Assembly: GCF_021916785.1 (NCBI RefSeq)
Contig: NZ_JAKCFC010000013.1
Coordinates: 109,097 to 173,096, forward strand
Direction: 5' to 3'
Length of the DNA stretch: 64,000 bases
Source: Mycolicibacterium lacusdiani
GTDB taxonomy: Bacteria > Actinomycetota > Actinomycetes > Mycobacteriales > Mycobacteriaceae
Shown: positions 32,768 to 40,743 of the stretch, piece after piece
Position numbering within the stretch: position 1 is the stretch's first letter
Layout: each line of letters begins with the position of its first letter
Position numbers and translations under genes: made by a program
Notes under the pieces: model-generated
The model's input: the letters and a program-made list of their open reading frames with translations, nothing else
Database searches by the model: none
Told to the model about the DNA's origin: nothing

Positions 32768-33799
32768 ATGACCGACGCCGATGGATTCACGCCGCTCCGC
32801 ATCAAGCGGGTCGTGCGCGAGACCTCCGATGCCGTATCGCTGGTACTCGACGTCCCCGGGCCGAGCGAAGATCGTTTCCACTATCAGGCTGGCCAGTTCC
32901 TCACCGTCCGGGTAGACGTCGACGGCAGCAGTCACCGCCGGTGCTACTCGATGTCATCGGCGCCGATCGAGGCCGAGTTGCGCATCACGGTCAAGCGTGA
33001 CTCCGCCGGGGTCGTCTCCAACTGGCTCAACGACTCCGCCGCCGCAGGCGACGAGCTGCTCGCCGCGCCCCCGGAGGGCCGGTTCGTCCTCACGCCCGGC
33101 GCGCCGACCGACGCTGACCTGGTCGCGTTCGCCGGCGGCAGTGGCATCACGCCGATCATGTCGTTGATCCGTACCGCCCTGGCGGATTCCGAGCGACGCG
33201 TGCAGCTGTTCTACGCCAACCGAAGCCGAGAATCGGTCATCTTCTCGGAAGCACTGGCGAAGCTCGCCACCGAGCATCCGGGTCACCTGCTGCTGCGGCA
33301 CCACTTCGACGACGACAGCGGCGTGGTGACGGGGTCGGCGATCGAAGCGTTCGTCTCAGAGTCCCGAGGAGCGGACTGCTACGTGTGCGGACCCGCGCCG
33401 TTCATGGACACGGTCGAGTCGGCCCTCGCCGCGGCGGGTGTCCCCAAGTCCCGGGTGCACCTCGAGCGCTTCACGGTGTCCGCCGTGCCTCCCGGGGTGA
33501 CCGACGACGAGCCAGAGACCGCATTGACCGAGCAGGTCGTGATCGACCTCGATCGAAAGACGACCACGGCGACCTACCGGCGCGGCGAGACGCTGCTGCA
33601 GACCGCGCGGATGGCAGGGTTGCGCGCCCCGGCGTCGTGCGAGACCGGTTCGTGTGGCACCTGCATGGCGCGCGTCGTCGCCGGTACCGCCCGCATGTTG
33701 AACAACGACGCCCTCGACGACGACGAGGTGGAGGAGGGCTGGGTGCTGACGTGTCAGTCACTGCCCACCAGCCGCACGGTCCACGTGGTCTACGACTAG
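32768..33799 (+). CDS. KshB/HmpA-like ferredoxin reductase with C-terminal [2Fe-2S] domain (343 aa)
   Basis: Oxygenase reductase with three domains: FAD domain (RCYS at 58-61), NAD(P) domain (GGSGITP at 123-129; CGPAPF at 207-212) and a plant-type [2Fe-2S] ferredoxin domain with ligands C291, C296, C299 and C329. The layout is that of KshB, the reductase of 3-ketosteroid 9-alpha-hydroxylase, and of PaaE/HmpA-like proteins. It is the only complete Rieske-type reductase in the window and is the likely electron donor of one or more of the three Rieske oxygenases. It has its own promoter with two MarR-type operators. Confidence 0.92.
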   Translation: MTDADGFTPLRIKRVVRETSDAVSLVLDVPGPSEDRFHYQAGQFLTVRVDVDGSSHRRCYSMSSAPIEAELRITVKRDSAGVVSNWLNDSAAAGDELLAAPPEGRFVLTPGAPTDADLVAFAGGSGITPIMSLIRTALADSERRVQLFYANRSRESVIFSEALAKLATEHPGHLLLRHHFDDDSGVVTGSAIEAFVSESRGADCYVCGPAPFMDTVESALAAAGVPKSRVHLERFTVSAVPPGVTDDEPETALTEQVVIDLDRKTTTATYRRGETLLQTARMAGLRAPASCETGSCGTCMARVVAGTARMLNNDALDDDEVEEGWVLTCQSLPTSRTVHVVYD

Positions 33800-33818
33800 G
33801 AAGCAGAGGTGCGCGAGC

Positions 33819-34580
33819 ATGACTGAACAGACGTCTGGCGGCCGGGTCGCCGTGGTGACCGGCGGCGCGTCCGGCATGGGTGAGGCCACGTGCCACGAGC
33901 TGGGCCGCCGCGGACACCGGGTGGCCGTGCTCGACCTCGATGGCGAAGCGGCGCAACGAGTCAGTGAGGACCTGCGCGCCGAGGGCGTAGCGGCACTCGG
34001 CGTCGCGGCCGACGTCTCCGACCGCGCGGCCGTCGACGAGGCATTCGCCAAGGTGCGCAACGAACTCGGGCCGGTGCACATCCTGGTCACCAGCGCAGGC
34101 CTGGTCGACTTCTCGCCGTTCCTCGAGATCACGCCGCAGTCCTGGCAGCGGCTCGTCGACGTCAACCTCACCGGCACGTTCCACTGCGCCCAGGTCGCCG
34201 TGCCCGACATGCTCGAGGCAGGCTGGGGTCGCATCGTCATGATCTCGTCGTCGAGTGCGCAGCGGGGTTCACCGGGCATGGCGCACTACGCCGCGTCCAA
34301 GGGTGCGCTGCTGTCGCTCACCCGGTCGCTCGCCAGAGAGTACGGCGCAGCGGGAATCACGGTGAACAACATCCCGCCGTCGGGCATCGAGACCCCCATG
34401 CAGCGCCAGTCCCAGGCGACCGGCCACCTCCCGTCCAACGAACAGATGGCCGCCAGCATCCCGATCGGCCGGCTCGGCTCCGGCGACGACATCGCGGCCG
34501 CGGTGGGATTCCTGTGCTCAGAAGAGGCCGGCTTCATCACCGGCCAGACGCTCGGCGTCAACGGTGGAGCGGTGATGTGA
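33819..34580 (+). CDS. Short-chain dehydrogenase/reductase (253 aa)
   Basis: Classical SDR: TGGASGMGEATCHELGRRGH at the N terminus, a central TSAGLVDFSPF in place of NNAG, and the catalytic YAASK. The C terminus ITGQTLGVNGGAVM is typical. It resembles diol or hydroxysteroid dehydrogenases by place rather than by proof. Nineteen bases follow the reductase stop, and the third Rieske gene starts 27 bases after it, so they form one transcript. Confidence 0.92.
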   Translation: MTEQTSGGRVAVVTGGASGMGEATCHELGRRGHRVAVLDLDGEAAQRVSEDLRAEGVAALGVAADVSDRAAVDEAFAKVRNELGPVHILVTSAGLVDFSPFLEITPQSWQRLVDVNLTGTFHCAQVAVPDMLEAGWGRIVMISSSSAQRGSPGMAHYAASKGALLSLTRSLAREYGAAGITVNNIPPSGIETPMQRQSQATGHLPSNEQMAASIPIGRLGSGDDIAAAVGFLCSEEAGFITGQTLGVNGGAVM

Positions 34581-34607
34581 ACGACGATCGACGGCAGGGA
34601 GATTCGC

Positions 34608-35879
34608 ATGGCTAAGTGGCCGAAGCCCGCGGAGGGCAGTTGGACCGAGCACTACCCGGAACTGGGCACCGGACCCGTGTCGTTCCGCGACTCGATCTCG
34701 CCGGAGTTCTACGAACTCGAGCGCGAAGCCGTCTTCAAGCACGCCTGGCTCAACGTCGCACGGGTGGAGGAACTTCCGCGGGCCGGGAGCTACCTGACCA
34801 AGGAGATCGACGCGGCACGGGCGTCGGTCGTCGTCGTGCGCGGCCGCGACCAGCAGATCCGTGCCTTCTACAACGTCTGCCGCCACCGCGGCAACAAGCT
34901 GGTGTGGAACGATTACCCCGCCGAGGAAGTCAAGGGCACGTGCCGCCAGTTCACGTGCAAGTACCACGGCTGGCGCTACGGCCTCGACGGCGAGCTGACG
35001 TTCGTTCAGCAGCCGGGTGAGTTCTTCGGTCTCGACGAGAAGCAGTACGGGCTGCGGCCCGTGCAGTGCGACGTCTGGAACGGATTCGTCTTCATCAACT
35101 TCGACCCCGAACCCCGCCAGACACTGCGCGAGTTCCTGGGGCCGATGATCACTGCGCTGGACGACTATCCGTTCGAGCTGATGACCGAGCGGTACGACTT
35201 CGTCGCGCACAACAATAGCAACTGGAAGATCTTCGCCGACGCCTTCCAGGAGTACTACCACGTGCCGTCGCTGCACAGTCAGCAGGTCCCGACCGAGGTC
35301 CGCCAGCCGAACGCGACGTTCGAGTGCGGGCACTTCCAGATCGACGGACCACACCGCCTGGTGTCCACGGCAGGCGCCCGCCGGTGGCTGCTCGCTCCGG
35401 AGTACATGTACCCGGTCGAAAGGGCTACGCGCAGTGGGCTGGTGGGGCCGTGGCGGGCGCCCGAGACACACATGTCGGCGGGCCTCAATCCCGGTGGGAT
35501 CGAACCATGGGGGATCACGAACTTCCAGATCTTCCCCAACCTGGAGATCCTGATCTACCACGGCTGGTACCTGCTGTACCGATACTGGCCGACGTCGCAC
35601 AACACCCACAGATTCGAGGCCTACAACGCCTTCCATCCGGCGCGGACCGTGCGCGAACGCGTCGAGCACGAGGTGGCGTCGGTGGTGCTCAAGGAGTTCG
35701 CGCTGCAGGACGCGGGCATGCTGGGCGGCACCCAGGCGGCGCTCGAATACGGCCTGGACGAGCCGATCGTGGACGAGTATCCGCTCAACGACCAGGAGGT
35801 CCTGGTCCGGCACCTGCACAAGGTGACCGTCGACTGGGTCGAGGCCCATCAGGCCCAGCGCCGGCCGGTGGAGGTGTGA
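34608..35879 (+). CDS. Rieske non-haem iron oxygenase, large subunit (423 aa)
   Basis: Third copy of the Rieske oxygenase. Rieske ligands C91, H93, C117 and H120; mononuclear iron site D211, H218 and H223 in ADAFQEYYHVPSLH. The N terminus MAKWPKPAEGSWTEHYPELG matches the other two. It lacks the long tail of the 4188-5558 copy. The start is preceded by GGCAGGGAG. It is coupled by a four-base overlap to its companion gene. The different neighbours (SDR before, TauD-like and CMD-like after) suggest a separate step or substrate. Confidence 0.94.
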   Translation: MAKWPKPAEGSWTEHYPELGTGPVSFRDSISPEFYELEREAVFKHAWLNVARVEELPRAGSYLTKEIDAARASVVVVRGRDQQIRAFYNVCRHRGNKLVWNDYPAEEVKGTCRQFTCKYHGWRYGLDGELTFVQQPGEFFGLDEKQYGLRPVQCDVWNGFVFINFDPEPRQTLREFLGPMITALDDYPFELMTERYDFVAHNNSNWKIFADAFQEYYHVPSLHSQQVPTEVRQPNATFECGHFQIDGPHRLVSTAGARRWLLAPEYMYPVERATRSGLVGPWRAPETHMSAGLNPGGIEPWGITNFQIFPNLEILIYHGWYLLYRYWPTSHNTHRFEAYNAFHPARTVRERVEHEVASVVLKEFALQDAGMLGGTQAALEYGLDEPIVDEYPLNDQEVLVRHLHKVTVDWVEAHQAQRRPVEV

Positions 35880-36217
35880 CCGTGGTCGAGCAACGCCTGC
35901 CCAGTGCCTTCGCCGAATACGAGCGCTTCGCCGAGAAGTGGTGCTTGGCAACCGAACCCGAGCGCTGGGAGACGCGGCTGTCATCGCCGATGTCCGACCT
36001 GCACGACTTCTACGACGCGTTCACTCCTCGGTTCGAGGAGGCCATCGACTACTGCGACAAGCATCCCCTCGACGACATCCCCGACGACGCTCTCAACCTC
36101 CTGCATCTCGTCTACTCGATGATCATGGTGTCGATGGCCATCGAGGTCTTCGGCACGCAGAAGCCCGCCGACTCCGCCGACGCCGTCATCGACCGCGTCA
36201 GCGCGCCCGTGCCTTGA
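35876..36217 (+). CDS. Rieske-oxygenase companion protein (113 aa)
   Basis: Third member of the small uncharacterised family, the most divergent. Conserved features are AFAEYERFAEKWCLATEPER, the YDA segment, HPLDDIPDD and YSMIMVSMAIEVF. The GTG at 35876 overlaps the Rieske stop (GTGA), mirroring the second copy; a second GTG at 35882 is possible. As with its relatives no domain, membrane segment or metal motif was seen. It is followed by a TauD-like gene instead of an amidohydrolase. Confidence 0.82.
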   Translation: MTVVEQRLPSAFAEYERFAEKWCLATEPERWETRLSSPMSDLHDFYDAFTPRFEEAIDYCDKHPLDDIPDDALNLLHLVYSMIMVSMAIEVFGTQKPADSADAVIDRVSAPVP

Positions 36218-36245
36218 CCCCAATGACATTCGCGAAAGGACGGGC

Positions 36246-37091
36246 ATGAGCCTGCTGACGATCAACAAGCTGACCGACACCGTCGGCGCCGAGGTGACCG
36301 GCGTCGACTCCGACCGACTTGCCAGTGACGACCTCCTGGCCGATGCCGTGCTCGAGGCGCTGGAGGACAACGGCGTCCTGGTGTTTCCACGCCTGCGCCT
36401 GGAACCCGAGGCGCAGGTGACGTTCTGCCGTCGCCTCGGCGCCATCGACCACTCCTCCGACGGGCACCATCCGGTGCCGGGGATCTATCCGGTGACGCTG
36501 GACAAGTCGAAGAACTCGTCGGCTGCCTATCTGCGCGCCACCTTCGACTGGCACATCGACGGGTGCACCCCGTTGCACGACGAATGTCCGCAGAAGGCCA
36601 CGGTGTTGTCCGCCAAGCAGGTGGCCGCACGTGGTGGTGAAACCGAATTCGCGAATTCCTACGCCGCCTACGACGCGTTCAGCGACGCGGAGAAGGAACG
36701 GTTTGGCGCGCTTCGCGTCGTGCACTCGCTGGAGGCGTCACAACGCAGGGTCAACCCCGACCCGTCGGCCGAGGAGGTGGCGCGCTGGCGTTCCCGTCCC
36801 ACCCACGAGCATCCGCTGGTGTGGACCCACCGCAGTGGCCGCAAGTCGCTGGTACTCGGTGCGTCGGCCGATCACGTGGTCGGGATGGAGCCCGACGAAG
36901 GTCGCGCTCTGCTCGCCGAACTGCTCGAGAGGGCGACCCGTCCCGAACTCGTCTACAGCCACGGCTGGTCGGTGGGCGACACCGTCATCTGGGACAACAA
37001 CGGCGTCCTGCACCGCGCTGCCCGATACGATCCGGATTCGCCGCGAGAGATGCTGCGCACGACGGTCCTCGGCAACGAACCCATCCAGTAG
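36246..37091 (+). CDS. TauD/TfdA-like 2-oxoglutarate-dependent dioxygenase (281 aa)
   Basis: Fe(II)/2-oxoglutarate dioxygenase. The facial triad is H103-x-D105 (DWHIDG) and the distal H256 (GVLHRAARYD), with R267 as the 2-oxoglutarate anchor. The length is normal. It would hydroxylate an unactivated carbon or cleave an ether/sulfonate type substrate in the cytoplasm. It starts at ATG 36246 after AAAGGACGG, and the CMD-like gene begins one base after its stop, so they are coupled. Confidence 0.93.
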   Translation: MSLLTINKLTDTVGAEVTGVDSDRLASDDLLADAVLEALEDNGVLVFPRLRLEPEAQVTFCRRLGAIDHSSDGHHPVPGIYPVTLDKSKNSSAAYLRATFDWHIDGCTPLHDECPQKATVLSAKQVAARGGETEFANSYAAYDAFSDAEKERFGALRVVHSLEASQRRVNPDPSAEEVARWRSRPTHEHPLVWTHRSGRKSLVLGASADHVVGMEPDEGRALLAELLERATRPELVYSHGWSVGDTVIWDNNGVLHRAARYDPDSPREMLRTTVLGNEPIQ

Positions 37092-37634
37092 ATGACCGGT
37101 CCCCGCATCACGCCGCTGCCGCCGGAGGAGTGGGACGACGGCGTACGCGACGCGTTGGGTCCGCTGCTGCCCCCCGACCGCGCCAACCCGCGCGACGCCG
37201 GTTCGTTGCTCGCGACGCTGCTGCGCCACCGCCCGCTGACCGAGGCGTACCTGCACTTCAACGCTCACCTGCTGCTCCGGTCGACGTTGTCGCCACGGGT
37301 GCGGGAGGTGGCGATCTTGCGCGCCGCCATACACCGCGACTCGGAATACCTGTGGACGCACCACGTTCCGCTCGCCGGGCGGGCCGGACTGACCGACGCG
37401 GACATCGCGGTGATCCGTACCGGAGGGGGAGCCTCGCTCGGTGACGAGGACCTGTTGGTCGTGGCCGCCGCCGACGAGCTCGACGCCCGTAGCACGCTGT
37501 CGGACGCGACGTGGTCGGCGTTGAGCGAGCACTTCACCGAAGCGCAGCGGATGGACCTGGTGTTCACCGTCGGCGCCTACCACCTGCTGGCGATGGCGGT
37601 GAACTCGTTCGGCCTGGGCGGGGACGACCACTGA
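37092..37634 (+). CDS. Carboxymuconolactone-decarboxylase-family protein (180 aa)
   Basis: CMD-like fold: VREVAILRAAIHRDSEYLWT then HHVPLAGRAG. The Cys found in the paralogue at 5561 is Ser here, so a redox role is unlikely. It follows the TauD-like gene directly (ATG next to TAG). Together with the copy at 5561-6091 it shows that both Rieske clusters carry a CMD-like protein. A role in decarboxylation or ring-lactone handling is possible but not shown. Confidence 0.83.
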   Translation: MTGPRITPLPPEEWDDGVRDALGPLLPPDRANPRDAGSLLATLLRHRPLTEAYLHFNAHLLLRSTLSPRVREVAILRAAIHRDSEYLWTHHVPLAGRAGLTDADIAVIRTGGGASLGDEDLLVVAAADELDARSTLSDATWSALSEHFTEAQRMDLVFTVGAYHLLAMAVNSFGLGGDDH

Positions 37635-37686
37635 CCCGCCGTGATTGACGATGCGGTGCGGGTGTGAAAATCTGATACGCAATATT

Positions 37687-37701
37687 GAGAATAGCGTTCT
37701 C
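37687..37701. promoter_or_regulatory. Shared operator, copy 3: GAGAATAGCGTTCTC
   Basis: Both arms (GAGAA, TTCTC) are intact; 30 bases separate it from the ATG of the P450 at 37732, a spacing close to that of the copies at 6121, 52177 and 58178. It therefore gives the P450-ferredoxin-DUF1330 genes their own regulated promoter. Confidence 0.7.
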
Positions 37702-37731
37702 GCGTTGGGCATCATCGAAACGGAGCGGAAT

Positions 37732-39015
37732 ATGGCGGAAGACCTCACCGCGGTCGACTTCTTTAGGGACAGTCGGCTGACGGACGACCCGTACACGTTC
37801 TACGAGGCCTTGCGCAACAAGTGTCCGGTCAGCAAGGAAGAGCACTACGGCGTCACGATGATCACGGGTTGGCAGGAGGCCGTCGACGTCTACAACGACT
37901 CCGACACCTTCTCGTCGTGCATCTCGGTGACGGGCCCGTTCCCGGGCTTCCCGATCTCGTTGGAGGGCAGGGAAGACGGCGACATCACCGACCTGATCGT
38001 CGAGCATCGCGACGAGATCCCGTTCAGCGACCAGCTGCCCACCCTGGACCCGCCGACCCACACCAACCACCGCGCCCTGCTCATGCGGCTGATCACGCCG
38101 AAGCGCCTCAAGGAGAACGAGGACGCGATGTGGGGTCTCGCAGACGACATCCTCGACGACTTCCTGGCGCCGGGTGAAGGCGAGTTCATCAAGGGCTTCG
38201 CGGGCCCCTTCACGCTGCGGATCATCGCCGACCTCCTCGGCGTGCCCGAAGAGGACCGCGCGGACCTCCTGGAGCGGCTCGCCCGCGGCACGCACGGCAG
38301 CGCGGTGGGCAATGCCGAGAAGACGATGAACAAGACGCCGCTGGAGCATCTCTACGAGGTGTTCGCCACCTACGTCGAGGAGCGTCGGGCGCAACCGCGC
38401 GAGGACGTGCTGACCGGTCTGGCGACGGCGACGTTCCCCGATGGGACGATGCCGGAGGTGGCAGACGTCGTCCGCGTGGCGACCAACGTCTTCTCGGCCG
38501 GCCAAGAGACGACGGTGCGCCTGCTCAGCACCGCCCTGAAGGTGCTCGGCGACAATCCCGACATCCAGGCCAAGCTGCGAGCGGATCGCACACTCATGCC
38601 GAACTTCATCGAGGAGTGCTTGCGCATCGAGAGCCCCGTCAAGGGCGACTTCCGGCTGTCGCGGGTCCCGACGACCGTGGGCGACCAGGCACTCAAGGCG
38701 GGCTGCACCGTGATGGTGATCAACGGTGCCGCCAACCGCGATCCGCGCCGATTCGAGGACCCCGACACGTTCGATCCGGAGCGCAAGAACGCCAGGCAGC
38801 ACCTGGCCTTCGGCCGTGGGATCCACAGCTGCCCCGGAGCGCCGCTCGCCCGCGCCGAAACCAGGGTGGGGTTGGAACGACTACTCGACCGGACGACCGA
38901 CATCCGCATCTCGGAGAGCAAGCACGGGCCGGTCGGCGACCGGCGCTACCAGTACATCCCGACCTACATCCTGCGCGGGCTCACCGAACTGCACCTGGAG
39001 TTCGACCTGCGATGA
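37732..39015 (+). CDS. Cytochrome P450 (427 aa)
   Basis: Soluble bacterial P450. Haem-binding loop FGRGIHSCPGAPLAR with axial C367; I-helix oxygen-activation motif AGQET at 256-260; ExxR-like ECLR (295-298) in the K-helix. ATG 37732 follows CGGAGCGGAA; an earlier in-frame ATG at 37645 would place the operator inside the gene. The ferredoxin gene overlaps by four bases and is its natural redox partner. Substrate unknown; the surrounding genes favour a cyclic hydrophobic compound. Confidence 0.93.
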   Translation: MAEDLTAVDFFRDSRLTDDPYTFYEALRNKCPVSKEEHYGVTMITGWQEAVDVYNDSDTFSSCISVTGPFPGFPISLEGREDGDITDLIVEHRDEIPFSDQLPTLDPPTHTNHRALLMRLITPKRLKENEDAMWGLADDILDDFLAPGEGEFIKGFAGPFTLRIIADLLGVPEEDRADLLERLARGTHGSAVGNAEKTMNKTPLEHLYEVFATYVEERRAQPREDVLTGLATATFPDGTMPEVADVVRVATNVFSAGQETTVRLLSTALKVLGDNPDIQAKLRADRTLMPNFIEECLRIESPVKGDFRLSRVPTTVGDQALKAGCTVMVINGAANRDPRRFEDPDTFDPERKNARQHLAFGRGIHSCPGAPLARAETRVGLERLLDRTTDIRISESKHGPVGDRRYQYIPTYILRGLTELHLEFDLR

Positions 39016-39200
39016 AGGTGGTCGTCGACGAGGACCGCTGTGCCGGCCACGGCATGTGCCTCACGCTGTGCCCGGAGGTCTTCGACATGACCGACGACGG
39101 GTGGGCCGTCGCGAATCCCGGGGACGTCCCCACGGAATTCGAGACCGCCGCCCGCGAGGCCATCGAGAACTGCCCCGAACGCGCGATCAGCGAATCGTAG
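39012..39200 (+). CDS. P450-associated [3Fe-4S]-type ferredoxin (62 aa)
   Basis: Small ferredoxin: CAGHGMCLTLCPEVF near the N terminus and NCPERAI near the C terminus. A His replaces the second Cys of the 4Fe-4S pattern, as in ferredoxins serving actinobacterial P450s. Start ATG 39012 overlaps the P450 stop. It is the likely direct electron donor of that P450; no ferredoxin reductase gene is adjacent. Confidence 0.9.
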   Translation: MKVVVDEDRCAGHGMCLTLCPEVFDMTDDGWAVANPGDVPTEFETAAREAIENCPERAISES

Positions 39201-39230
39201 TAAAACCGCTCCGAGACAAGGGAATCGACC

Positions 39231-39515
39231 ATGCCCAAGGGCTACGTGATCATCACCGAAGACATCAAGGACCCGGCAGGCATGGCCGAATACGGCAAGC
39301 TGGCCAGCCAGACCATGGCCAATGCCACGGTGCTGGCGTTCGGCCCGCCCGCCGAGACGCTCGAGGGGCAGTGGCACGGGACGCAGACCGTCCTGCTCGA
39401 GTTCGAGTCGGTCGAGGCCGCCAAGGAGTGGTACTACTCCGACGCCTACCAGGAGGCGCTGAAGCTCCGCCAGGCCGCGGCCGACAGCAACGGGGTCATC
39501 GTCTCCGGCTTCTAG
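39231..39515 (+). CDS. DUF1330 family protein (94 aa)
   Basis: Small ferredoxin-fold (dimeric alpha/beta barrel) protein with the DUF1330 pattern: KGYVIITEDIKDPAGMAEYG, a middle VLEG-like strand and EWYYSDAYQEALKLR. Biochemical function unknown; such proteins are found near degradation enzymes. It follows the ferredoxin by 30 bases and is the last gene of that rightward unit. The left inverted repeat of the DUF559 element starts 8 bases after its stop. Confidence 0.85.
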   Translation: MPKGYVIITEDIKDPAGMAEYGKLASQTMANATVLAFGPPAETLEGQWHGTQTVLLEFESVEAAKEWYYSDAYQEALKLRQAAADSNGVIVSGF

Positions 39516-39522
39516 GTCTTCT

Positions 39523-39547
39523 CGCCGAAATGACGTTCCCTGTCGTT
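39523..39547 (+). repeat. Left 25-bp inverted repeat of the DUF559 element
   Basis: 25 bases with the core GACGTTCCCTGTCG at 39532-39545. The reverse complement of 40501-40525 matches it at 23 of 25 positions. The two copies face each other across the AbiEi/DUF559-type gene. Confidence 0.85.
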
Positions 39548-39558
39548 GAGCTGGCGAG

Positions 39559-40422
39559 TTAGCGACGCTGTCTGCCGCCTCGGCGTAAGGCCCAGGCCTG
39601 CGCGACCCGACGCAGGACGTCATTCGGGCGATCGCCAGCGATGACCTTGACGTGGTGCCAGCCGCGGTCCTGCACCTTGCGCAACCGCGTGACGTCCCAG
39701 GTCCACTGGGCACGGTCGGTGCGATGCTGTTCGCCGTCGTACTCCACCGCGATCATCAAATCGTCGTCGTCCCAGCCCATGTCGAGGTAGGCGAAGGCAC
39801 GACCCGCATCGTCGAAGACCGGGATTTGCGTCTTCGGCCGCGGGTACCCGGCGTCGATCAGCAGCAGGCGCAGCCACGTCTCCTTGGGAGATTGCGAGCC
39901 TGCGTCCATCAGGTCGACGGCGGTTCGTAGTCGTCGGATGCCGCGGGCACCCTTGTAGCGGTCGATCAGCGGCGCGATGTGCGCGGCCGAGATCCGCTGA
40001 GCGCGAGCCAATGCGTCGAGGTGCGCGACCGCCACGTCTCGAGGAAGGTGCCGGCCCAGGTCGTAGGCGGCGCGCTGTGGAGTAGCGACCGCCATGCCGT
40101 CGATCTCCATCACGTCGTCGTACAGGAAGTGCTCGTCACGCGTGATGATGCCTACAGGCGGGTGGTGGTTGACGGCCAGCAGGTCGATTGGGGTGTCGTC
40201 GGCGACCCATCTCGAGCCATAGAGAGCGGCGGCGGCACGACCGGTCACCACTCCCGTGCGCCGCGACCACAGCCACGCGCCGACGGTATTGGTGTACAAC
40301 GACGGCGCAGCGATCTTTGGTGTGTAGACATCCGGGAAGAGCGCGCGGTACCGCCAACGCAGCTGCCCGGGAGTTACCTCGTTGCGGGCGAGCGCTTCGC
40401 TGCCCAGGAAAACGGTTGACAT
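39559..40422 (-). CDS. AbiEi-like / DUF559-type endonuclease-like protein (287 aa)
   Basis: The N-terminal half (RWRYRALFPDVYTP, TGVVTGRAAAALYGSRW) resembles the type IV antitoxin AbiEi-like regions of mycobacterial proteins. The C-terminal half resembles the Vsr-related DUF559 nuclease domain: KETWLRLLLIDAG, YLDMGW, VEYDGEQHR and VTRLRKV. It may be a defence or mobile-endonuclease protein. It interrupts a catabolic region, is transcribed against its left neighbours, and lies between 25-bp inverted repeats, suggesting that it arrived as a separate unit. Confidence 0.75.
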   Translation of the reverse strand: MSTVFLGSEALARNEVTPGQLRWRYRALFPDVYTPKIAAPSLYTNTVGAWLWSRRTGVVTGRAAAALYGSRWVADDTPIDLLAVNHHPPVGIITRDEHFLYDDVMEIDGMAVATPQRAAYDLGRHLPRDVAVAHLDALARAQRISAAHIAPLIDRYKGARGIRRLRTAVDLMDAGSQSPKETWLRLLLIDAGYPRPKTQIPVFDDAGRAFAYLDMGWDDDDLMIAVEYDGEQHRTDRAQWTWDVTRLRKVQDRGWHHVKVIAGDRPNDVLRRVAQAWALRRGGRQRR

Positions 40423-40500
40423 GCTGGCAGCGTCACGCCGGCCTCCGACAGCGCAGGCCCCTCGCCGAGCCGGAAGCGGCGGTTGTCAACAGGCTGACGT

Positions 40501-40525
40501 AGCGACAGGGAACGTCAGTTCGGCG
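40501..40525 (-). repeat. Right 25-bp inverted repeat of the DUF559 element
   Basis: Mirror copy of 39523-39547 (23 of 25 identical), beginning 78 bases beyond the DUF559 gene start and ending 11 bases before the stop of the next ferredoxin gene. No target duplication could be seen outside the repeats. Confidence 0.85.
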
Positions 40526-40536
40526 GAAAAGTCAGG

Positions 40537-40743
40537 TCACTTGTCGCGGATGGCGATGGCCTGGCGCGGGCACTGCCGCACTGACTCCTTGATCTGCTGC
40601 TCGTTCTCCGGCGTCACCTCGTCGGTGTGCACGTGCAGGTAATCCTCGTCGTCGAGTTCGAAGACCTCCGGGATGATGCCCATGCATATCCCGTTGCTCT
40701 CGCAGAGCCCGAAGTCGACCTCGATCTTCTGAGCCATGGTCAC
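40537..40743 (-). CDS. P450-associated [3Fe-4S]-type ferredoxin (68 aa)
   Basis: Small ferredoxin: LCESNGICMGIIPEVFELDD and RQCPRQAI, with Asn in place of the second Cys of the 4Fe-4S pattern. The GTG at 40743 overlaps the P450 stop; an ATG six bases downstream is an alternative. It is the redox partner of the P450 at 40740-41942 and sits directly next to the right inverted repeat of the DUF559 element. Confidence 0.9.
   Translation of the reverse strand: MTMAQKIEVDFGLCESNGICMGIIPEVFELDDEDYLHVHTDEVTPENEQQIKESVRQCPRQAIAIRDK

Noticed and set aside
39523..40525. Insertion sequence
   Set aside because: Inverted repeats are present but no transposase motif and no target duplication were found; kept as a repeat-flanked gene instead.
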